Below, in pieces: positions 55,595 to 64,000 of a stretch of DNA of 64,000 bases. The notes below the pieces were generated by a model, which was given only the letters and a program-made list of their open reading frames with translations, did no database searches and was not told the origin of the DNA. The position numbers and the translations under genes are program-made. Location: assembly GCF_040500525.1 (NCBI RefSeq), contig NZ_CP159402.1:496001-560000 (forward strand), written 5' to 3'. The number at the start of each line of letters is the position of its first letter. Position 1 is the first letter of the stretch. The DNA comes from Azospirillum formosense. Its GTDB lineage: Bacteria > Pseudomonadota > Alphaproteobacteria > Azospirillales > Azospirillaceae.

Positions 55595-55957
55595 TCAGTG
55601 TGCGTCGCCGTCGGGACGCTCGTTGTCATCCTCACGGGCCCGGCGGTAGCCGGGGGCTAATCCGAGCCCGGTGATGGCCCGGTAGACATTCAGAATTCCG
55701 GCCGCCGCGCCGAGGAAGAACATGACGATCAATCCCCAGGGCGCCGTTCCGAGCCAGCGGTCGAGCAGGAGCCCGCCACCGACGCCAACGATCATGGCAG
55801 CGACCAGCTCGGTCCCGATTCGAAAGGCGATGCCGAGAGGACTCTGCGGCAGCCGGTGATATTTCCCCGGACCGCTCTGCGATTCCTTCCCTTCACGCGC
55901 CTTCTTCAGTCGGGCGTCAAGCTCTGCCAGAGACGGCGGGGGCTTTTCGTCGCTCAT
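55595..55957 (-). CDS. atpI: AtpI-like accessory protein (AtpZ/AtpI family)
   Basis: A 120-residue protein with a charged N-terminus and two hydrophobic helices (about 47-68 and 76-98). The GTELVAAMIVGVGGGLLLD and FFLGAAAGILNVYR motifs fit AtpI, which helps c-ring assembly. ATG at 55957 (MSDEKPPPSL) is preferred; the longer frame extends into the promoter leader. It begins the five-gene operon. Confidence 0.92.
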   Translation of the reverse strand: MSDEKPPPSLAELDARLKKAREGKESQSGPGKYHRLPQSPLGIAFRIGTELVAAMIVGVGGGLLLDRWLGTAPWGLIVMFFLGAAAGILNVYRAITGLGLAPGYRRAREDDNERPDGDAH

Positions 55958-56004
55958 GTCGCTTCGTTGTCCCCGTTGTCTCGCAGCCACGCGAAAGCGG
56001 CGAG

Positions 56005-56033
56005 ACCATACGGACAGGGCACAACCCTGTCAA
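56005..56033 (-). promoter_or_regulatory. Promoter of the ATP synthase Fo operon
   Basis: Minus strand TTGACA (56033-56028), 17 bases, TATGGT (56010-56005), a consensus -35 with ideal spacing. The start would lie near 55998, about 40 bases before atpI. A partial inverted repeat (ACAGGG/CCCTGT) occupies the spacer. Confidence 0.75.
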
Positions 56034-56133
56034 GTCGCAAAACCCTTAATACAAGTGCTTGAAAACCCAACGAAACCGCGCCGAAACCTTGGTATTACCG
56101 GGTCAAAGGGCGCGGCTCCGCTCGTGTTTTCCG

Positions 56134-56736
56134 TCAGCCGGCAATGCGGCTGCCCAGATCCTGGGCCACGCGGTCGGCGGTGGTGCCGGCCGGATACACC
56201 CCGAGGAAGCGCCCGTCGGGGCCCATCAGGTAAAGAAAACTGGAGTGATCCATCAAGTAATCCTCCGGTTTTCCGCCTTCCTGCGGCGCCTTGGCGTAAT
56301 AGACCCGGTAGGCCTTGGCCGCCGCCTTGACCTGCTCCGGCGTGCCGGTCAGCCCGACCAGATTGGGGTGGAACAGCCCGACATAGTCCTTCAGATGCGC
56401 CACCGTGTCGCGCTCCGGATCGACGGAGATGAACATCGGCTGCACCTTCTCCGCCTGCACGCCGAGCAGATCCATGGCCCGCGCCATCGTGCCCAGCTCC
56501 GTCGGACAGACGTCGGGGCAGTAGGTGTAGCCGAAGTAGATCAGCAGGTACTTGCCGCGGTAGTCGGCGTCGGTGACCGTCTTGCCGTCCTGATCGGTCA
56601 GGGTGAAGGGGCCGCCGATGGGCACGCTGCTCTGCACCGTGCTGGAGGCGTTTTCGACCTGCCACCAGGCGATGCCGGCGGCGATCACGAGCCCCACGGC
56701 GGAGGCGGCGGCGATGCGGATGAGTCGGGCTTTCAT
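56134..56736 (-). CDS. SCO1/SenC family protein
   Basis: A 200-residue thioredoxin-fold copper protein for assembling the CuA centre of cytochrome oxidase. An N-terminal signal or anchor (about 6-26) is followed by the CPDVC copper motif (about 74-78) and the conserved His in LMDHSSFLYLMGPDG (about 162-176). It probably acts in the periplasm. Its stop faces the promoter region of atpI. Confidence 0.93.
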   Translation of the reverse strand: MKARLIRIAAASAVGLVIAAGIAWWQVENASSTVQSSVPIGGPFTLTDQDGKTVTDADYRGKYLLIYFGYTYCPDVCPTELGTMARAMDLLGVQAEKVQPMFISVDPERDTVAHLKDYVGLFHPNLVGLTGTPEQVKAAAKAYRVYYAKAPQEGGKPEDYLMDHSSFLYLMGPDGRFLGVYPAGTTADRVAQDLGSRIAG

Positions 56737-56808
56737 GACCGACTGGAATGGGGCGGCGCACGGTCCAGGTCAAGAGGACAATCTGCCCAGGGCGGGGACG
56801 CCGCGCCC

Positions 56809-57069
56809 TCACCAGAGGCGCCGCGCGGCCCAGCGCAGCGCCGGCGCCGCCGGCGCGATGGTCAGGACGATCAGGACGAGCGCGGTGCGGCTCACCGTGC
56901 CGGTCGAGGCATAGACCGCAATGGCGGCGATGCCTCCCGGCAGAAAGGCAAGGAGCGGCCAGGTCAGGCGGGGTTTCCAGACAATGAAGCCGACGGGCGC
57001 CCAGGCCAACAGCGCGGCCGTCAGCTTTGGAAGTGCGACGGTGACCAGATCCCCCAGGAACGCCGCCAT
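56809..57069 (-). CDS. Small membrane protein, unknown family
   Basis: An 86-residue protein with three hydrophobic segments (about 5-28, 35-53 and 58-76) and an Arg-rich end (RWAARRLW). Spacing of nine bases after the MCP-hemerythrin gene and 72 bases before the SCO gene suggests an operon. No family recognised. Confidence 0.6.
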   Translation of the reverse strand: MAAFLGDLVTVALPKLTAALLAWAPVGFIVWKPRLTWPLLAFLPGGIAAIAVYASTGTVSRTALVLIVLTIAPAAPALRWAARRLW

Positions 57070-57078
57070 GCCGGCCTG

Positions 57079-59223
57079 TCACGCCGCCTTGCGCGTCGGC
57101 TCTCCCGACCGGGCCAGATGGTCGCCGATGCGCTTGTCGAAGCGCTGGATGTGGCCGGTCAGCCAGTCGCGGAACAGGGCCAGCAGATCGTCGCCGACCC
57201 GCGCCTCCCCGGCCTCGAAGCGCTGCTTCAACTCGGCCACGCGCTTGCGCAGGGCGTCGTGCTGCGCCTTGTGCTGCGCGAAGTCGGGGTAGCCCGCCCT
57301 CTGCATCACCCGCTCCTCCTCCTCGAAATGCAGGACCGTGTAGGCGACGAGCTGGTCGATGGCCGACCCGATGGCATGCGGCACCTCGCCGGCCCGGATG
57401 CGCCGGGCCGCCCGGTTGATCAGCGCGACCAGGATCATGTGGTCGTTGTCGATGTCCTCCTGCCCGACGGCCAGCGTGTCGCTCCAGGGCATGAAGACCT
57501 CTTCCCCGGCGGGAGCGAAGAGGGTGGCCAACTCCGCGCTGTTGATCGCCGCCACGTTGACCAGGAAGGCGTCGACCAGGGCGCGCAGGGACCCGGCCTG
57601 CTGCGCGAGGCTCTCCGCGGCGTCGAGCAGGCCGTTGGCGGCCTTCTCCGTCTCCAGCGCCGAGGATGAGACCTCGTCGATGCTGGTGGAGACCTGACGC
57701 GTGCCCTGCGCCGCCTCTCCCGCGCTGCGGGCGATCTCGCCGGTCGCGGCGCCCTGCTGCTGGACCGCGGCGGCGATGGAGGTGCCGATCTCGTCGCTGC
57801 GGGCGATGATCCCGGCGATTTCGCGGATGGCGGTGACGGCGCCCTGCGAGGCCTGCTGCACCTCGCTGATCTGGGCGGTGATTTCCTCGGTCGCCTTGGC
57901 GGTCTGGCCGGCGAGGTTCTTGACCTCCCCCGCGACGACGGCGAAACCCTTGCCCATCTCGCCGGCCCGCGCCGCCTCGATGGTGGCGTTCAGCGCCAGA
58001 AGGTTGGTCTGGCTGGCGATGCTGGTGATCAGGTCGGCGACCTCGTTGATCTTCTGCGCGGCGTGGCCCAGCCCGCCGATGCGTTCGCTGGCCTGGCGGG
58101 AGGCGTTCACCGCCTGCATGGAAATGTGCGAGGAGGTGGCGACCTGGGTGCCGATCTCGGCGATCGCGCTGCTCAGCTCCTCGGCGGCGGCGGCGACGGT
58201 CTGCACGTTCACCGAGGCCTGCTGCGACGCCCCGGCGACGGACGCGGCCTCGCGCATGTTGCGGTCGGCGGTGGCGGACAGCGAGCGCGCGGTGTTCTCC
58301 AGCGCCTGCACGGCCTGCCCGACCGTGCCGACCATGGCGGTGACCGTGGCGTCGAACCGCTCGGTCAGCCGCTCCAGGGCGCGGGCGCGCTGCCCGGTCA
58401 CCCGGTGCTCCACCTGCTGGCGCTCCCAATGGCGCTGCAGGTCGATCTGGTTGTTGCGGAAGACCTCCAGGGTGCGGGCCATGACGCCGATCTCGTCGCC
58501 GCGGCGCGTGCCGGACACCGTCACCGCCGTGTCGCCGCCGGCCAGCGTCTGCATCACCCCGGTCATGGCGTGCAGCGGGCGGACGATGGCGCGGCTGACC
58601 ATCAGGGCGATGCCCGTCGCCGCCAGCGCGATCAGCAGCCCCAGCCCGCCGAGGAACAGGGCGGCCTCGCGAAAGGCGGCGGCCACGTCGTCCACATAGA
58701 TGCCCGACCCGATCAGCCAGCCCCAGGGCTCGAACCCGCGCACGTAGGAGATCTTCGACACCGGCTCCGCCTGGCCGGGCTTCGGCCACAGGTAATCGAC
58801 GAAGCCGCCCTCCGCCGCGACGCCGACGCGGGTCATCTCGACGAACAGCAGCTTGCCGTTCGGGTCGGCGGTGCGCGACTGGTCCTGCCCGTCCATCTCG
58901 GGTCGGATCGGGTGCATGATCATGCGCTGCGCGCGGTCGATGACGAAGAAATACTCCGAACCGGCGTAGCGCAGCCGGCGCAGCGCGTCCTTGGCCGCCG
59001 CCTGGGCGGCGTCGCGGGTCAGCGCGCCCTTGCGCTCCATCTCCTCGTAATGGACGACGAGGCTGTGGGCGACCTCCACCACGCTGCGCGTCTTGTCCTG
59101 GCGGTCCTTCATCATCTCGGCGCGCAGGCCGAACAGGCTGACGGCGGCGATCAGGGCGAGCCCGACGGCCGCGACGCCGAGGATGACGGAGATCTTTCCC
59201 TTGATGCTGATGCGCTCGAACAC
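57079..59223 (-). CDS. Methyl-accepting chemotaxis protein fused to hemerythrin
   Basis: A 714-residue chemoreceptor from GTG 59223, chosen for GGAGGAG six bases upstream. TM1 lies at about 9-31. A Cache-type periplasmic domain (about 40-200, with [17 protein letters not shown]) precedes TM2 (about 200-222), HAMP, and a methyl-accepting domain whose hairpin tip reads [37 protein letters not shown] (about 434-466). The C-terminal hemerythrin (about 590-705) has ligands in [22 protein letters not shown] and [10 protein letters not shown]. It should sense O2 at the cytoplasmic end. Confidence 0.9.
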   Translation of the reverse strand: MFERISIKGKISVILGVAAVGLALIAAVSLFGLRAEMMKDRQDKTRSVVEVAHSLVVHYEEMERKGALTRDAAQAAAKDALRRLRYAGSEYFFVIDRAQRMIMHPIRPEMDGQDQSRTADPNGKLLFVEMTRVGVAAEGGFVDYLWPKPGQAEPVSKISYVRGFEPWGWLIGSGIYVDDVAAAFREAALFLGGLGLLIALAATGIALMVSRAIVRPLHAMTGVMQTLAGGDTAVTVSGTRRGDEIGVMARTLEVFRNNQIDLQRHWERQQVEHRVTGQRARALERLTERFDATVTAMVGTVGQAVQALENTARSLSATADRNMREAASVAGASQQASVNVQTVAAAAEELSSAIAEIGTQVATSSHISMQAVNASRQASERIGGLGHAAQKINEVADLITSIASQTNLLALNATIEAARAGEMGKGFAVVAGEVKNLAGQTAKATEEITAQISEVQQASQGAVTAIREIAGIIARSDEIGTSIAAAVQQQGAATGEIARSAGEAAQGTRQVSTSIDEVSSSALETEKAANGLLDAAESLAQQAGSLRALVDAFLVNVAAINSAELATLFAPAGEEVFMPWSDTLAVGQEDIDNDHMILVALINRAARRIRAGEVPHAIGSAIDQLVAYTVLHFEEEERVMQRAGYPDFAQHKAQHDALRKRVAELKQRFEAGEARVGDDLLALFRDWLTGHIQRFDKRIGDHLARSGEPTRKAA

Positions 59224-59420
59224 CTGACGCTCCTCCGGAATTTTCTTGTTTCGGCGCACGCGCCGGTTCCGGACGGGGCCGAAACCGTCCGGTAATTCTG
59301 CTAAATTTTTTGTTACTTTTGCTCCGGGGGCCTGATCGTCGTCAAGACGCATCAACCCGGGGTGAGAAAACGTCGCGGGCAACCGGTCAAAGGAACGAAA
59401 GGATAGGCGTGCCGCGCCGC

Positions 59421-59452
59421 AAAAAAGGAAGGGGAGGCCCGCAGGCCTCCCC
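59421..59452 (-). terminator. Terminator after phoH
   Basis: On the minus strand GGGGAGGCC and GGCCTCCCC flank CGCA (or complement), followed by TTCCTTTTTT. It is 58 bases after the phoH stop and before the divergent MCP promoter region. Confidence 0.8.
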
Positions 59453-59509
59453 CAGTTGTGACCGGTGCGCCGATGGAGAAGCGTCGGCGCCGTTCGTTTG
59501 CCGACGCCG

Positions 59510-60247
59510 TCAGAGCACGGTCAGCATGCTGGCGACCAGGGGGTGGCGGACGATGTCGGTGTCGCTCAGCCGGACGACGGCGATGCCCTCCACCGCCTCC
59601 AGGCGGCGCGCGATGTCGGCCAGACCCGACAGGTTGTCGAGCAGGTCCGTCTGGTCGGGGTCGCCGGTCAGGACCATGGTGGAGTGCCAGCCCAGACGGG
59701 TCAGCAGCATCTTGATCTGGGCGTAGGTGCAGTTCTGCGCCTCGTCGATCACCACGAAGGCGTTGTTCAGGGTGCGCCCGCGCATGAAGCCGACCGGCGC
59801 GATCTCGATGGTGCCGTCGGCCATCAGGGCGCGCAGGCGCTTGGCGCCCAGCCGCTCGCTCAGCGCGTCGTAGAGCGGGCGCAGGAAGGGGGCCATCTTC
59901 TCGTGCATGTCGCCCGGCAGATAGCCGATGCTCTCGCCCGCCTCGATGGCCGGGCGGGACAGCACGATGCGGTCGACCTTGCCCTCCTCCAGCGCCTCCA
60001 CCGCCGAGGAAATCGCCAGATAGGTCTTGCCGGTGCCGGCGGGGCCGAGCGCCACAACGAGGTTATGGTCCTTGATCGCCTCCATCAGCCTCTTCTGGTT
60101 GGGGCTCTGGGGCTTGACCTTGCGGAGATAGCTCTGGTCGCGGCGGTCGGCGCCGCCCACAGGGTCCCAGCCGACGGCGGGGAACAGTGGGTGGACCGTC
60201 GACTCGGACGCTGAAACGGCGCTGCCTTTGGTCTGGCGTCTGGCCAT
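59510..60247 (-). CDS. phoH: PhoH family P-loop ATPase
   Basis: A 245-residue PhoH. Walker A is [11 protein letters not shown] (about 70-80), Walker B is VVIDEAQN (about 165-172), and [27 protein letters not shown] are diagnostic. PhoH proteins are RNA-binding ATPases linked to stress and RNA metabolism. AGGAGAG precedes the ATG. The ybeZ-like neighbours (miaB, ybeY) are absent, so this is a free-standing PhoH. It follows a structured leader with a terminator. Confidence 0.93.
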   Translation of the reverse strand: MARRQTKGSAVSASESTVHPLFPAVGWDPVGGADRRDQSYLRKVKPQSPNQKRLMEAIKDHNLVVALGPAGTGKTYLAISSAVEALEEGKVDRIVLSRPAIEAGESIGYLPGDMHEKMAPFLRPLYDALSERLGAKRLRALMADGTIEIAPVGFMRGRTLNNAFVVIDEAQNCTYAQIKMLLTRLGWHSTMVLTGDPDQTDLLDNLSGLADIARRLEAVEGIAVVRLSDTDIVRHPLVASMLTVL

Positions 60248-60291
60248 ATCGCTCTCCTAACGTCACGTTGGTGGGCGGCGGCTCCGGGCAC

Positions 60292-60317
60292 AAAAAAACC
60301 TCCCGCAACGGGGAGGT
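60292..60317 (-). terminator. Intrinsic terminator or attenuator just before phoH
   Basis: Minus strand ACCTCCC/GGGAGGT stem (7 bp) with a 6-base loop, followed by T7 (A7 at 60292-60298 on the plus strand). It ends 45 bases before the phoH ATG, so it either ends a small RNA or attenuates phoH. Confidence 0.8.
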
Positions 60318-60475
60318 CGTCGATGTTGCTGTGCAACAGGATGGCCGGAGTCTGGCTTGCCGGTGCGAGGCGTGCGTCCCGTCGGCTGCGCCCGTCATGG
60401 GGTGCCGGCGACACTCGGACGCTCGGGAACGAAGCAGGATGCAAGCGGACCTCTTCGTCGGAATTGGAACCTCAC
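60318..60475 (-). ncRNA. Candidate leader or small RNA upstream of phoH
   Basis: From a putative start near 60475 to the terminator, about 185 nt in all on the minus strand. No protein is convincingly encoded. GCCGGCACC and GGTGCCGG-like segments could pair. I do not recognise a known RNA family: RNase P, SRP, tmRNA and 6S signatures are absent. Confidence 0.4.
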
Positions 60476-60481
60476 ATCACA

Positions 60482-60510
60482 AACATAGGTCGCGGGACGG
60501 CGAAGGTCAG
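60482..60510 (-). promoter_or_regulatory. Candidate promoter of the phoH leader
   Basis: Minus strand CTGACC (60510-60505), 17 bases, TATGTT (60487-60482). The -35 and -10 each match four of six positions with ideal spacing. Confidence 0.45.
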
Positions 60511-60986
60511 TCGAAATTGCGGGCATCGCAAAAGATTCACACAAGATGTTGTGGGCGGCCTCGGAAGGCGGCGGGGCGGCGACGGACTACCGCCAGAGGC
60601 GGAGGGAACCCGGCGGCAACGCGACGAGCGGGTGTGCCGGACGGCCGCCGGCCATCTGCGCGGGTGGCGCGGCCAGGGAAAGATGCCGCAGCGCGAAAAG
60701 GGCATAGTCCCGCAAAACCCTTTGCCCGGCGAATCCAGTTCCATTACCATACTTTGTGGTGAGACCTTTCGCTGACGCAACACATGGACCTCCAGCCCGG
60801 ACGGGGATGCCCTGTTCCGGCCCGTGGCGCGTGTGTCCGGCGGTTGTCACTCCATCGGCGCCGGGAAAGGCTTGAACGGATGGGGTCCGCGCCGCTAGAA
60901 CCCGGGTGGTTGACCCTTCCGCCCTGGTGCCTGGCCGATGGCCCCAGACATGCGGACGACACGGATTCGGCAGGAACACAAGCAGG

Positions 60987-61745
60987 ATGGCAGCGGTGAG
61001 CAGCGCCAGGCAGGGTGCCGATCGGGACGGTCCGTTCCAGTTGCGGGGCAATTCCTTCACCATGATGGTGCTGAAGGTGAATGATCCGGCGTCGCCGGAC
61101 TTCTTCACGCAGCTCGCCGTCAAGGTCCGGCAGGCGCCCAATTTCTTCCGCAACGCCCCCGTCGTTCTCGACTTCGAGGAGCTGACGGAGGACACCCCGC
61201 GCTTCGACATCGCCGCCCTAGTGACCAACCTGCGCGCGCTGTACCTGCTGCCGGTCGGCTTCCGCGGCGGGCCGCGCGCGGTCCACGAGGGGGCGCTCGC
61301 CGCCGGGCTGACCCCGATGCCCGCCGGGCGCGCCGCCAAGCTGGAGTCCGCCGCACCCGCCGCCGACCCGCAGGCCGGCGCCGCCGCGATCCCGGCCCCG
61401 CCGCCCGAGCCGGTCTACCGTCCGGCGCTGCTGGTGACCGAGCCGGTGCGCTCCGGCCAGCAGATCTACGCGGAGAAGACGGACCTGGTGATCACCGCCC
61501 CCGTGTCCCCCGGCGCGGAGGTGGTGGCCGACGGCAACATCCACGTCTACGGCGCGCTGCGCGGCCGGGCGCTGGCCGGCGTGTCCGGCGACACCAACGC
61601 GCGCATCTTCTGCCACAGCCTGGAGGCCGAGGTCGTCTCGGTGGCCGGGCTGTACCGCGTCAGCGAGGATTTCGGGAACGACGTGCTGAAGAAGCCGGTG
61701 CAGATCTTCCTGCGCGACGGCTATCTTCACATGGAGCCCCAGTGA
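60987..61745 (+). CDS. minC: Septum site-determining protein MinC
   Basis: Inhibits FtsZ ring formation away from mid-cell. The 252-residue protein has an N-terminal MinC domain (about 17-105, with [20 protein letters not shown]), an Ala/Pro linker (about 115-145), and a C-terminal beta-helix (about 150-250). That helix includes [21 protein letters not shown] [20 protein letters not shown] and binds MinD. ATG at 60987 is preferred by position. Confidence 0.94.
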   Translation: MAAVSSARQGADRDGPFQLRGNSFTMMVLKVNDPASPDFFTQLAVKVRQAPNFFRNAPVVLDFEELTEDTPRFDIAALVTNLRALYLLPVGFRGGPRAVHEGALAAGLTPMPAGRAAKLESAAPAADPQAGAAAIPAPPPEPVYRPALLVTEPVRSGQQIYAEKTDLVITAPVSPGAEVVADGNIHVYGALRGRALAGVSGDTNARIFCHSLEAEVVSVAGLYRVSEDFGNDVLKKPVQIFLRDGYLHMEPQ

Positions 61746-61886
61746 TGACGCTTTTGAGCGCTTTCGGTCGAACGGCCCTCTGTGCGAGGACGGTGTCACG
61801 CAAAGCGTGCCCGGCACAGGCCCTGATCTGCGTAACCCGGTAACCGGACCTTGGCGGCAACATTTAGGAACGTGGGAGAAGCTCCG

Positions 61887-62702
61887 TTGGGCAAGATCAT
61901 CGTCATGACTTCCGGCAAGGGCGGCGTCGGCAAGACGACCTCCTCCGCCGCTTTCGCGACCGGACTCGCCTTGCGCGGCTTCAAGACGGTCGTCATCGAT
62001 TTCGACGTCGGGCTGCGCAACCTCGACCTCATCATGGGCTGCGAGCGGCGCGTGGTGTTCGACTTCATCAACGTCATCAACGGCGAAGCGAAGCTGAGCC
62101 AGGCGCTGATCAAGGACAAGCGCATCGACAACCTGTCGATCCTGCCGACCTCGCAGACCCGCGACAAGGACGCCCTGACCCGCGAAGGCGTGGAAAAGGT
62201 CCTGAACGAGCTGTCCAAGGACTTCGACTACATCGTCTGCGACAGCCCGGCGGGCATCGAGCGGGGCGCGCTGATGGCGCTGTACTTCGCCGACCACGCG
62301 GTGATCGTGACCAACCCGGAAGTCTCCTCGGTCCGCGACAGCGACCGCATCCTCGGCGTGCTGGCCTCGCGCTCGCGCCGGGCGGAGCAGGGTCTGGAGC
62401 CGGTGACGCAGCAGCTTCTCCTCACCCGCTACGACCCGGAGCGGGTGGAGCGCGGCGAGATGCTGAAGGTCGACGACGTTCTGGAGATCCTGGCGATCCC
62501 GCTGCTCGGCGTGATCCCGGAGAGCCAGGCCGTGCTGCGCGCCTCCAACGTCGGCATGCCGGTCATCCTCGACGAGGCGTCCAACGCCGGCCAGGCCTAT
62601 CTGGACGCGGTCTCCCGCTTCCTGGGCGAGGACGTCGAGCACCGCTTCGTCACGCCGCAGAAGAAGGGCCTGTTCAGCCGCCTCCTCCGGAGGTCCGCAT
62701 GA
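61887..62702 (+). CDS. minD: Septum site-determining ATPase MinD
   Basis: Membrane-bound ATPase that recruits MinC and oscillates with MinE. The deviant Walker A is GKGGVGKTTS (about 10-19 from this start), and DFDVGLRNLD and CDSPAGIE follow. An amphipathic C-terminal helix (KKGLFSRLLRR) binds membrane. I chose TTG at 61887: GGGAGAA lies seven bases before it and it yields 271 residues beginning GKIIVMTSGKGG, matching E. coli MinD (270). The in-frame ATG-less extension upstream is not family-like. Confidence 0.95.
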   Translation: MGKIIVMTSGKGGVGKTTSSAAFATGLALRGFKTVVIDFDVGLRNLDLIMGCERRVVFDFINVINGEAKLSQALIKDKRIDNLSILPTSQTRDKDALTREGVEKVLNELSKDFDYIVCDSPAGIERGALMALYFADHAVIVTNPEVSSVRDSDRILGVLASRSRRAEQGLEPVTQQLLLTRYDPERVERGEMLKVDDVLEILAIPLLGVIPESQAVLRASNVGMPVILDEASNAGQAYLDAVSRFLGEDVEHRFVTPQKKGLFSRLLRRSA

Positions 62703-63094
62703 GCATCTTCAGCTTTTTCCGGTCCGCCCCGCGCGCGTCGGCGGTCCAGGCCAAGGAACGTCTCCAGATCGTCATGGCGCACGAGCGCGCCGGGCGGACG
62801 GGGCCGGACTATCTGCCGATGCTCCAGCAGGAGCTGCTGGCGGTCATCGCCAAGTACATCGACATCGACCAGAACAAGGTCGAGGTGAAGCTGGACCGCG
62901 GCGGCGACTGCTCGACGCTGGAGCTGAACATCGAGCTGCCGGCCCGCGAGGCCGCCGCCAAGGCGCTGAAGGAAAGCGCCAAGCTGGCGGTCGCCGGCAA
63001 CCGGCCGGCGGCCAAGGACGGCGACGAGTCCGATGCGGTCAAGCTGGCCGCCGGCGGCTCCCTGACCAACGGCGGCGTCAAGAAGCGCCGCTGA
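62699..63094 (+). CDS. minE: Cell division topological specificity factor MinE, extended
   Basis: Releases MinD from the membrane and gives MinCD its polar pattern. The 131-residue protein has the anti-MinCD segment (1-35, SIFSFFRS and AKERLQIVMAHERAGR) and the topological domain (about 40-85, EVKLDRGGDCSTLELNIELP). A C-terminal tail of roughly 45 Lys/Ala/Gly-rich residues is absent from the 88-residue E. coli protein. Its ATG overlaps the minD stop by four bases. Confidence 0.95.
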   Translation: MSIFSFFRSAPRASAVQAKERLQIVMAHERAGRTGPDYLPMLQQELLAVIAKYIDIDQNKVEVKLDRGGDCSTLELNIELPAREAAAKALKESAKLAVAGNRPAAKDGDESDAVKLAAGGSLTNGGVKKRR

Positions 63095-63116
63095 GCGTCC
63101 TTGCGCTCCATGAACC

Positions 63117-63153
63117 GATCCCGCCGCAGCCGGCCCGCTGCGGCGGGATTTTT
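63117..63153 (+). terminator. Terminator of the min operon
   Basis: ATCCCGCCGCAGC pairs with GCTGCGGCGGGAT across CGGCCC, then T4: a 13-bp near-perfect stem 23 bases after the minE stop. Confidence 0.88.
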
Positions 63154-63334
63154 CATGCCTTCCGCGAGGTCCGCCGCGCGGTCATAGGCCGCAGCCCCAC
63201 GACGGGCTGGACTTCCGTGCGGGTTTACCTCCGCCGTTCGAAGAGGTATCAACGGATGAGAGCCCGTCAGGGACCGGCCCTCGCGGGCCAAACCCTCCCC
63301 GGGCGTCGTCGCGGCAGTGAGGGAGTGGCGCCCG

Positions 63335-64000
63335 ATGTTCTTCGAATGCTCGCGGCTGATCGACGGCAACCAGCCGCGCCTGTCCAACGGCATCACCGTG
63401 ACCGACGTCGACGGTGATGGGGCATTCGAGCTGATGGTCACGGGCTACGCGACCAACAACCTCATCCTCAAATGGGACGGCTCCCGGCTGGTGGACGTCG
63501 CCGGGCCGCTGCTGGCCGACCCCTCGGGCTGCGCGGTGGCCATCGCCGCCGCCGACGTGGACGGCGACGGGCGGGAGGAACTGTATGTCCTGAACTCCGA
63601 CCGGGCGAGCGGGCCAAAGGAGATGGGCGACCGGCTGTTCGCCTGCTTCGGTAAGCACTGGCTCGACCTGCTGGCCCAGCCGGAGAACGCCGGCATGGCG
63701 AACCGCGTCGCCGGGCGGTCGGTGATCGCCATGGACCGGCACGGCCATGGCCGTTACGGCTTTGTCGTGGCGGCGGACGGCGGCCCCTTCCGCCTGTTCG
63801 AGCTGAGCCGGCGCGGGCGGCTGGAGGACGCGGCGGAGGAGGCGGGCATCGACCTGATCGGCGCCGGGCGCGGGCTGCTCGCCCTGCCGTTCCTGTCCGA
63901 CCGGGTGGACCTGTTCGCCTGCAACGAGGGCGGGCCGAACTTCCTGTTCCGCAACCTGGGCGACGGAACCTACGAAGAGATCGCCGAGGAGCGCGGCGTC
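63335..64000 (+). CDS. FG-GAP/VCBS repeat protein (partial, continues past window)
   Basis: Open from ATG 63335 to the window edge, 222 codons with no stop. FG-GAP blades are visible with calcium loops DVDGDG at about 25-30 and 73-78, and NEGGPNFLFRNLGDGTYEEI near 197-216. That last pattern is typical of the CRTAC1/ASPIC-type beta-propeller. No signal peptide is seen at this start. GAGGGAG lies about ten bases upstream. Function unknown. Confidence 0.8.
   Translation, partial: MFFECSRLIDGNQPRLSNGITVTDVDGDGAFELMVTGYATNNLILKWDGSRLVDVAGPLLADPSGCAVAIAAADVDGDGREELYVLNSDRASGPKEMGDRLFACFGKHWLDLLAQPENAGMANRVAGRSVIAMDRHGHGRYGFVVAADGGPFRLFELSRRGRLEDAAEEAGIDLIGAGRGLLALPFLSDRVDLFACNEGGPNFLFRNLGDGTYEEIAEERGV

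Larger units (their letters stand above)
60248..60986. other. Divergent phoH-minC intergenic region
   Basis: 739 bases with no supported gene. The left part is the phoH leader and its promoter. The right part, about 60700-60986, should hold the min operon promoter; TTGCCC, 17 bases, TACCAT at about 60722-60750 is a weak candidate. The middle (about 60550-60700) shows nothing I can interpret. Confidence 0.5.

Noticed and set aside
60320..60475. 6S RNA, SRP RNA or RNase P RNA upstream of phoH
   Set aside because: The conserved cores of these families are absent; kept only as an unassigned leader.

Overview
The window is high-GC, densely coded DNA from an alphaproteobacterium. Gene content fits the Rhodospirillales, most likely Azospirillum or a close relative. 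The supporting features are a large flagellin with an RpoN-type promoter, two Phasin_2 proteins, an adenosylcobalamin-dependent ribonucleotide reductase, and separate b and b' subunits in an ATP synthase Fo operon. Hemerythrin-domain proteins, DUF6352/DUF3305/DUF3306 proteins and a BamF-type lipoprotein point the same way. This assignment is inferred from the sequence alone. I saw no rRNA, tRNA, IS element, prophage or CRISPR array, so this looks like ordinary chromosome or chromid.

Layout. 1-6716 (minus): ileS, lspA, a BamF-like lipoprotein and two M16 peptidase genes, an envelope-biogenesis cluster. 6.9-9.5 kb (minus): pyrE, a 58-aa protein, ribF and a PhaJ-like enoyl-CoA hydratase. 9.8-14.6 kb: an SDR, an RlpA-like protein, a lysophospholipase-like hydrolase, a DUF6352 protein, bacteriohemerythrin and a PRC-barrel protein. 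15.1-21.3 kb: nrdJ behind a candidate NrdR operator, a second bacteriohemerythrin and a secreted S10 peptidase. 21.4-31.6 kb: flagellin, RidA, a FemAB-like acyltransferase, guanine deaminase, a pentapeptide-repeat protein, a CoA transferase, a DUF1508 protein and clpS-clpA. 32-37 kb: two phasins with near-identical promoter and operator layouts, an orphan Anbu proteasome-like protease, a lipoprotein and a DacC-type carboxypeptidase. 37.1-49.2 kb: a formate dehydrogenase island. It holds tungstate uptake genes tupB-tupA (minus), then fdhD, mobA, DUF3305, DUF3306, a TorD-like chaperone, a Tat peptide protein, and catalytic, Fe-S and cytochrome b subunits. A small lipoprotein, a periplasmic protein and an exported WD40 protein complete it. 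49.4-53.2 kb: a class II aldolase, a histidine kinase lacking the canonical phosphoacceptor His, and a DODA-type dioxygenase. 53.3-56.0 kb (minus): atpI-atpB-atpE-atpX-atpF with a strong promoter and terminator. 56.1-60.5 kb (minus): SCO protein, a small membrane protein, an MCP-hemerythrin fusion, and phoH with a leader ending in a terminator. 61-64 kb (plus): minC-minD-minE and the start of an FG-GAP repeat protein.

Three threads run through the window. First, CTGCN3GCAG-like sites at both phasin promoters and a looser version upstream of the PhaJ-like gene suggest a PhaR-type polyhydroxyalkanoate regulon. Second, the formate dehydrogenase island places metal uptake, cofactor modification, sulfuration, chaperone, subunits and several uncharacterised small proteins together. 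Third, three hemerythrin-domain proteins, one fused to a chemoreceptor, suggest oxygen or redox sensing. A family of roughly 85-bp imperfect palindromes sits in at least three gene gaps.
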